DNA of 64,000 nt from Comamonas phosphati. Lineage in GTDB: Bacteria; Pseudomonadota; Gammaproteobacteria; Burkholderiales; Burkholderiaceae_C. Location of the stretch: contig NZ_BMEU01000001.1 of NCBI RefSeq assembly GCF_014637085.1, positions 1 through 64,000 of the forward strand, in the 5' to 3' direction. Of the stretch, positions 63,090 to 64,000 are shown in pieces (position 1 is the first letter of the stretch; every line of letters starts with the position of its first letter). The notes beneath the pieces were generated by a model. That model was not told the origin of the DNA. It saw only the letters and a list, made by a program, of their open reading frames with translations, and made no database searches. Position numbers and translations under genes: made by a program.

Positions 63090-63794
63090 ATGTCGACCCA
63101 ACCCGTATCGCAGTCCAAGCGCAAGCTGGCGCTGTTTGACCTGGACCATACCCTGCTGCCCCTGGACTCCGATTACGAGTGGGGACAGTTCACCTCCCGC
63201 ATCGGCTGGACGGACCCGGTGGAGTTCGGACGCCGCAACGACGAATTCTTTGCCCACTACCAGGCCGGCACGCTGGACGTGCACGACTACGTGCGCTTTG
63301 CCACGGAGGCGTTTTGCCGGCGCGGCGCAAGCCAGGCCGACGCCGCCCATGCGCGCTTCATGCGCGAAGTGATAGCCCCGGCCATCACGCCCCAGGCGCG
63401 CGCGCTGGTCAGGGCGCACCAGGAGGCGGGCGACACCGTCATCATCGTCACGGCCACCAACGAGTTCGTGACGCGCCCGATTGCCAGGGCACTGGGCGTG
63501 GATGAGCTGATTGCCCTGGAGCTGGTGCGCGATGCCCAGGGCTGGTACACCGGGGAAATCAAGGGCCAGCCCAGCATGCGCGAAGGCAAGGTGGTGCGCA
63601 TGCAGCAATGGCTGCAGCACAAGGGCCTTGACTGGGCCGGCGTGGAAGCCACTTTCTACAGTGACTCGTGGAACGATGTACCGCTGCTGGAGCGAGTCGA
63701 TCATCCCGTGGCCACCAACCCCGATGCGCGCCTGCGCGCCCTGGCCGAGGAACGCGGCTGGCGCATCGTGGACTTATTTACCAAAGCACAATGA
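63090..63794 (+). CDS. HAD-superfamily phosphatase (SerB/CicA-like)
   Basis: 234 residues from ATG 63090. HAD motif I is LALFDLDHTLLPLDSDYEWG, motif II VTATNEF, and motif III/IV KGQPSMREGKVVRM and YSDSWNDVPLLERVDHPVATNPD. Of the HAD-IB group near phosphoserine phosphatase; substrate unproven. It overlaps pcnB by ATGA. Confidence 0.9.
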   Translation: MSTQPVSQSKRKLALFDLDHTLLPLDSDYEWGQFTSRIGWTDPVEFGRRNDEFFAHYQAGTLDVHDYVRFATEAFCRRGASQADAAHARFMREVIAPAITPQARALVRAHQEAGDTVIIVTATNEFVTRPIARALGVDELIALELVRDAQGWYTGEIKGQPSMREGKVVRMQQWLQHKGLDWAGVEATFYSDSWNDVPLLERVDHPVATNPDARLRALAEERGWRIVDLFTKAQ

Positions 63795-64000
63795 TCAAGA
63801 CCTTTATCGACAAGCTGCTGGGCAAGACCCCGGCTGCACCCCGCTCGCGCAAGCCGCGCTTTGGCAAACGCGAGGAGGTGCCGGTGCAGGTGCACGGCAT
63901 CGACCCGCAGCTCGTGGATCGCCGCGCCGTGGACGTGGTGCAGACGCTCAAGAGCGCGGGCTACGAGGCCTACATCGTGGGCGGCGCCGTGCGCGACCTG
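63791..64000 (+). CDS. pcnB: Poly(A) polymerase I, N-terminal fragment (partial)
   Basis: 70 codons, open to the window edge, beginning MIKTFIDKLLGK. A basic leader is followed by DVVQTLKSAGYEAYIVGGAVRDL, the start of the nucleotidyltransferase head domain of PcnB/CCA-adding enzymes. Overlap with the HAD gene and the order hda-HAD-pcnB support pcnB. It adds A tails to RNA and promotes decay. Confidence 0.9.
   Translation, partial: MIKTFIDKLLGKTPAAPRSRKPRFGKREEVPVQVHGIDPQLVDRRAVDVVQTLKSAGYEAYIVGGAVRDL

Overview
The window is a GC-rich, gene-dense bacterial chromosome segment. It most resembles the Comamonadaceae (Comamonas, Delftia or Acidovorax type). The grounds are a betaproteobacterial short H-NS-like protein, a DUF3579 protein, the Burkholderiales-type order argF-argD-DUF3579-rpsT-murJ-sirB1-perM-purM-hda-HAD-pcnB, and GC-rich intergenic repeats that I associate with this family. 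Genus cannot be fixed from reading alone. I see no rRNA, tRNA, CRISPR array, prophage or integrase.

Layout. 1-250: two nested IS3-family fragments at the window edge. 304-7400: gamma-glutamyltransferase (minus strand), then genes of urate and purine breakdown (hiuH, xdhC, puuD) mixed with a DoxX protein, a SYLF lipoprotein and a TonB-like lipoprotein. 7600-13250: a minus-strand operon of LacI regulator, solute-binding protein, two permeases, ATPase and a GpdQ-like phosphodiesterase, probably for import and cleavage of a phosphodiester such as a glycerophosphodiester. 13.6-15.8 kb: a large diguanylate cyclase. 15.9-26.5 kb: a purine salvage and catabolism block (LysR regulator, NupABC-type ABC transporter, two tandem BMP-family binding proteins, adenine deaminase, guanine deaminase), followed by dcd. 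27.3-37.0 kb: a second diguanylate cyclase, an ornithine-cyclodeaminase-family reductase, a YpfJ-type metalloprotease, RhlE helicase, ApaH, a 1 kb gene-poor stretch, an H-NS-like protein and a flavin monooxygenase. 37.0-49.4 kb: an MFS transporter, then aromatic amino acid catabolism: kynA, kynU and kynB (tryptophan to anthranilate) interleaved with alkA, an APC permease, AraC and LysE genes, then a second unit (RidA, aromatic aminotransferase, paralogous APC permease) divergent from an Lrp/AsnC regulator. 49.4-53.0 kb: feoAB with a small Cys-rich membrane protein, flanked by two paralogous YkgJ-type Cys-cluster proteins. 53-64 kb: housekeeping genes ending in a truncated pcnB.

How the genes fit together. 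PuuD oxidises urate to 5-hydroxyisourate and HiuH hydrolyses the product. XdhC normally matures xanthine dehydrogenase, whose XdhA and XdhB subunits are not in the window. The Nup/BMP transporter brings in purines or nucleosides for the adenine and guanine deaminases. The kyn genes make anthranilate from tryptophan, and the permease-aminotransferase-RidA unit handles aromatic amino acids by transamination.

The most notable non-coding feature is two families of intergenic repeats (eight copies of A, three of B) of about 80-100 bp, both internally palindromic. They sit in gaps between co-oriented genes, including inside what look like operons (nup/BMP/ade, kynB-kynU, feoB-small protein). Other points of interest are three stacked inverted repeats in the Lrp/permease divergent promoter, a perfect inverted-repeat operator at the lacI-type gene, a 51 bp direct repeat of the argF 3' end that looks like an attachment-site scar, and two short elements with similar terminal inverted repeats.
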